Assembly (NCBI GenBank): GCA_042088875.1
Contig: JBELLF010000019.1
Coordinates: 1 to 18,857 of the forward strand
DNA: 18,857 nucleotides
Direction: 5' to 3'
From: Marisimplicoccus framensis_A
GTDB taxonomy: Bacteria > Bacteroidota > Bacteroidia > Flavobacteriales > Flavobacteriaceae
Position numbers and translations under genes: made by a program. The notes under the pieces were generated by a model. The model worked only from the letters and a program-made list of their open reading frames with translations. It was not told the DNA's origin and did not search any database. Each line of letters starts with the position of its first letter. Position 1 is the stretch's first letter. Shown here piece by piece: positions 17,601 through 18,857 of the stretch.

Positions 17601-18185
17601 TTTTATGGATACTATAGTTTGTGGACTCCCTTCATAGAGGGATATTATAAAATTGACAAAGATTTAAAAGCACAGGATGTAGTAAAAAAGATCTCTTTAA
17701 AATATTCTGACAGATTAGATTATTATTCGTCTCTTGAAATTTTTAACCAATATAATGTTGGTGAGGAAATAATATCTGATATTGAGAGGTATAGAAACTT
17801 AATAGAAACCATGTTAATTTTTGACGAAAGTGAAATAACTGTTGATGAAATAAAAAGATTTATTTCTAGTTCTGAGAAATTTAACTTCATATATGGTGAG
17901 TTTGACTATTATATGTCAGTATCCGATTTTGTTGTTTCTCTTGTAAAGTCTAATGAGCTTGAATATCCAAAACAGATTATTGACAAAATAGAAGATCTTT
18001 TAATTAGAAGAGTTTCAGTTTTTTCAAATCTAAATGAGGAAGAACAGATTTTCTACATAGAGGGTATTACTTCTGATATTAATAATTATAGTAAGATTAT
18101 AAATAGCATAGAACTATTTAATAGTGAATTATATGAAAAATATAAAAAGAATCTGGATGAGCTTTTAAAAAATATTGTAGAATAA
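14673..18185 (+). CDS. DUF2723 (TMEM260-like) GT-C family multi-spanning membrane protein
   Basis: Large inner-membrane protein of 1170 residues, start ATG at 14673, 36 bases after the propeller gene with no terminator between, so probably co-transcribed. The N-terminus has a membrane helix (12-29) and then the hallmark loop SYWDAGEYI (34-42, D37 and E40) and GHPPGAP (51-57), placed like the catalytic acidic loop of GT-C glycosyltransferases. About thirteen membrane segments follow, to about 310 and again at about 540-558, 565-583, 596-620 and 628-646, with a soluble loop from about 310 to 535. Residues from about 650 on are a soluble, probably periplasmic region with the family signature GDNDTF (683-688) and a helical, repeat-like tail after about 910. 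The human relative TMEM260 is a protein O-mannosyltransferase, so a polyprenyl-sugar-dependent transferase role is plausible. The bacterial substrate is unknown. Confidence 0.88.
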   Translation: MSETRFRKINNIAGWILFSVALFTYGLTVEPTASYWDAGEYISTSAKLQIGHPPGAPFHQMMGAIFSLFAPSNELIALAVNFLSVVSSAFVILFLFWSTTLILNKIFKDNEFKNSWAIILSASIGALAFTFSDSFWFNAVETEVYALAMLFLSSTFWAGLRWDKDFENERGDKWLLLISFLIGLSFGVHFMAILTIPAIGMIYYFRKYKDISLKGFLMANIISVSVLLFIFKMLLPSTLSIFGQLEVFFVNSFGLPFNSGTIIAGILMILIFYKGLSYTRSKGMVQFNTLFLCVLFVFIGFSSWLMIPIRSNAKTVINENSPSDARTLLAYYRLEQYPKTYLFYGPMFSDIYAPQDDKEPYVDGKPKYERDYTTGRYKVVNYWEDSEINSNSKHRGLIPRLWSSNHAANYMNFTNPLKFEILDRYKNEQVIVESVNEFLNRELQGEVDGDDYNEFFRSLGPYLNISKPTLFDNLSFLFSYQINYMYWRYFMWNFAGRQNDIQGDYSIMNGNWISGIKFIDELRIGNQDSIDQDQKNNKARNTYFFLPLILGIIGLLFCYKYDIKSFWTLLLLFLFTGLALKFYLNERPFEPRERDYALVGSFYVFSVWIGMGYAAISYYLKKYNSKLLQGGVYLLCLFSVPILMASNNWDDHDRSDRYTAQSLAKAYLQSIDEDRDAMIFTIGDNDTFALWYAQEIEEFRTDVRTINTSLLATDWYIDQMKRRAYESSPIPSQMEHEQYAFGIRDYIRYENLLDSVRWDIGDFVDWVASDNPRTKYRNLITQAGGDTSDYPENALETVFYPTNKIRLPINKKNVIKSGIVNEKDKDLIVDYIDIDLPESIITKNQILMLDILANNDWKRPIYFTGGSYEDSEYIWMKDYLQLDGLVYKLVPIKTPVDRGNPYQMGRVDSEIMYEIVKKWSWGNSESTEIYHDPETRKNSISFRSNLSRLSETLILEGKYDKAEEIIDLAFEKMPIDFYGYYSLWTPFIEGYYKIDKDLKAQDVVKKISLKYSDRLDYYSSLEIFNQYNVGEEIISDIERYRNLIETMLIFDESEITVDEIKRFISSSEKFNFIYGEFDYYMSVSDFVVSLVKSNELEYPKQIIDKIEDLLIRRVSVFSNLNEEEQIFYIEGITSDINNYSKIINSIELFNSELYEKYKKNLDELLKNIVE

Positions 18186-18242
18186 AAAGAGCTTAACTAA
18201 TTAACAACCATAAACTCAATAAATATTCATTCCTTAGTTAAG
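18184..18242 (-). terminator. Weak candidate terminator between the convergent DUF2723 and thioredoxin-like genes
   Basis: A 9-bp inverted repeat, TTAGTTAAG at 18234-18242 and CTTAACTAA at 18192-18200, spans the 48-base gap between the two stop codons. Read on the minus strand it is followed after three bases by TTTTT. The loop is 33 bases and the stem is AT-rich, so it is marginal. It could work in both directions, since the plus strand continues TTGTTCTTTC. Confidence 0.28.
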
Positions 18243-18533
18243 TTGTTCTTTCATTAAACTTATCAGAGTATTTGCATCTTGATCTCCACTTTGTCTCCAA
18301 ACCATTTCACCAAATTTGTAAATCATTAAAGTAGGAATAACTTTAATTCTTAATGCTTCTGATAATTTGATATTTTTTTCAGTATTTATCTTAATTACTT
18401 TTCCCTTGTCACCAAGTGCAGCGGCAACATCTTTTAGAACAGGGTGAAGAGATGTTGATACTTCATCCAGGTCACTAAAAAATACTAAAAGCAAAGGTTT
18501 TTTTTCATCTAAAAGCTCACCAAACTTGGACAT
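18234..18533 (-). CDS. Thioredoxin-fold protein lacking the CxxC active site
   Basis: A 99-residue cytoplasmic protein with no signal peptide. It aligns along its length with thioredoxin: LLLVFFSDLDEVSTSLHPVL (14-33) corresponds to the F-W-A-x-W-C-G-P-C-K-x-x-x-P block, KVIKINTEK (45-53) to beta-3, and VIPTLMIYKFGE (65-76) to the cis-proline strand, with P67 kept. Both redox cysteines are gone: the CGPC positions read D23-E24-V25-S26, and the protein has no cysteine at all. It therefore cannot do disulfide exchange and is more likely a binding or scaffold protein. I recall similar cysteine-less short thioredoxins with the same GDK-x-KVIKI and WRQSG-x-QDANTL blocks in other Flavobacteriia, so it is a conserved family and not a decayed copy. 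It is a single gene with its own promoter. Confidence 0.85.
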   Translation of the reverse strand: MSKFGELLDEKKPLLLVFFSDLDEVSTSLHPVLKDVAAALGDKGKVIKINTEKNIKLSEALRIKVIPTLMIYKFGEMVWRQSGDQDANTLISLMKEQLN

Positions 18534-18579
18534 TAGTTACAGTTTTAAAGCGAAATTATAACTTTTTTCTATATAAATC

Positions 18580-18587
18580 CAAATATA
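18580..18587 (-). promoter_or_regulatory. Predicted promoter -7 box for the thioredoxin-like gene
   Basis: TATATTTG on the minus strand matches TAnnTTTG. Transcription would start near 18573 and give a leader of about 40 bases to the ATG at 18533. A TTGAC lies too close upstream to be the -33 element, and none is seen at 18-20 bases. Confidence 0.45.
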
Positions 18588-18675
18588 AGTCAACCCTATA
18601 ATTTTTTAATGATTATAATTTATAAATTATTGCTAAATGAAATTGTTATCTTAAATAGTCAGGTATATAATATTA

Positions 18676-18706
18676 AATTAACATTAGACTCTAATAATTA
18701 ACATTA
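18676..18706. repeat. Direct repeat flanking a palindrome, possible operator
   Basis: AATTAACATTA occurs at 18676-18686 and again at 18696-18706, exactly 20 bases apart, about two helical turns. Between and overlapping them, ATTAGA-C-TCTAAT (18683-18695) is a perfect inverted repeat with a one-base centre. It lies 50-80 bases upstream of the predicted -7 box of the lipoprotein gene, where an activator or repressor could bind. Confidence 0.4.
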
Positions 18707-18756
18707 AATAAAAGTTTTATTAATTCTTAAATAAATAAACCACGCAAACAAAAAAA

Positions 18757-18764
18757 TACATTTG
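18757..18764 (+). promoter_or_regulatory. Predicted promoter -7 box for the lipoprotein gene
   Basis: TACATTTG matches TAnnTTTG. It ends 22 bases before the ATG at 18787, so the mRNA leader would be about 16 bases. No -33 TTG is evident; the upstream 20 bases are mostly A. Confidence 0.45.
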
Positions 18765-18786
18765 TTTCATAAAAATATATATAAAA

Positions 18787-18857
18787 ATGAAAAACATTAA
18801 AGTTTACTCAATTATTGCACTAGTTGCAATCGTATTTGTTGCATGTTCTAAAGATGA
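18787..18857 (+). CDS. N-terminus of a lipoprotein (cut by window edge)
   Basis: Only 71 bases are in the window, coding MKNIKVYSIIALVAIVFVAC and then SKD. This is a textbook lipoprotein signal peptide: positive start (K2, K5), hydrophobic core (7-18), and a lipobox VFVAC with the acylated cysteine at position 20. Ser-Lys-Asp after the cysteine is common in Bacteroidota lipoproteins; the chain may carry a surface-export signal in the following residues, which are not visible. The function cannot be guessed. The gene diverges from the thioredoxin-like gene across a 253-base region rich in repeats, which suggests its own regulation. Confidence 0.75.
   Translation, partial: MKNIKVYSIIALVAIVFVACSKD

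Larger units (their letters stand above)
18534..18786. other. AT-rich divergent intergenic region (253 bases)
   Basis: No open frame of note. It contains two outward-facing predicted promoter boxes (18580-18587 minus, 18757-18764 plus), a 16-bp perfect AT palindrome at 18615-18630, an 11-bp direct repeat at 18676-18686 and 18696-18706, and a 13-base palindrome at 18683-18695 between them. Confidence 0.7.

Noticed and set aside
1..18857. Mobile elements, CRISPR, phage, toxin-antitoxin or defence genes
   Set aside because: No transposase, integrase, terminal inverted repeats with target duplication, repeat-spacer array or defence-type domain was seen.

Overview
The window is about 70% A+T and reads as chromosomal DNA from a Bacteroidota bacterium, most likely a marine, genome-streamlined member of the Flavobacteriia. 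The evidence is the Flavobacteria-type alternative complex III genes, the absence of Shine-Dalgarno-like starts, repeated TAnnTTTG -7 promoter boxes, a SPOR/IF-2/NusA neighbourhood next to the respiratory genes, a DUF2723 membrane protein, and a sortilin-type 'glycosyl hydrolase' propeller. The assignment below class level is inference.

Layout, left to right. Bases 1-5669 (minus strand) hold actA, actB and actC (actC is cut by the window edge) of alternative complex III, the quinol:electron-acceptor oxidoreductase that replaces cytochrome bc1. The genes are packed with gaps of 1 and 3 bases and share one predicted promoter at 5735-5742. A small SPOR-domain protein (5847-6227, plus) diverges from actA and converges on infB, and the two stop codons overlap. 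Then come infB and nusA (6222-9961, minus), the translation/transcription factor pair, and tRNA-Gln(TTG) at 10063-10135. An intrinsic terminator hairpin sits only 16 bases upstream of the nusA start codon. A membrane di-iron hydroxylase resembling alkylglycerol monooxygenase (10191-11438, minus) follows. On the plus strand a secreted multi-bladed propeller protein (11514-14636) and a large DUF2723/TMEM260-like GT-C family membrane protein (14673-18185) lie 36 bases apart and may be one transcript. The right end has a thioredoxin-fold protein with no redox cysteines (18234-18533, minus), a 253-base AT-rich divergent intergenic region with repeats and promoters, and the first 71 bases of a lipoprotein gene.

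Functionally, the left third is aerobic electron transport: ActA hemes, ActB iron-sulfur clusters and the ActC quinol site. The middle is core gene expression. The right half is cell-envelope biology: a lipid hydroxylase, a secreted propeller, a GT-C type transferase and a lipoprotein. I saw no mobile element, CRISPR array, phage gene, toxin-antitoxin pair or obvious defence system. Nothing here is a clear undescribed multi-gene system. The observations most worth checking are the terminator in the nusA leader, the cysteine-less thioredoxin, the AGMO-like enzyme, and the palindrome framed by direct repeats before the lipoprotein gene.
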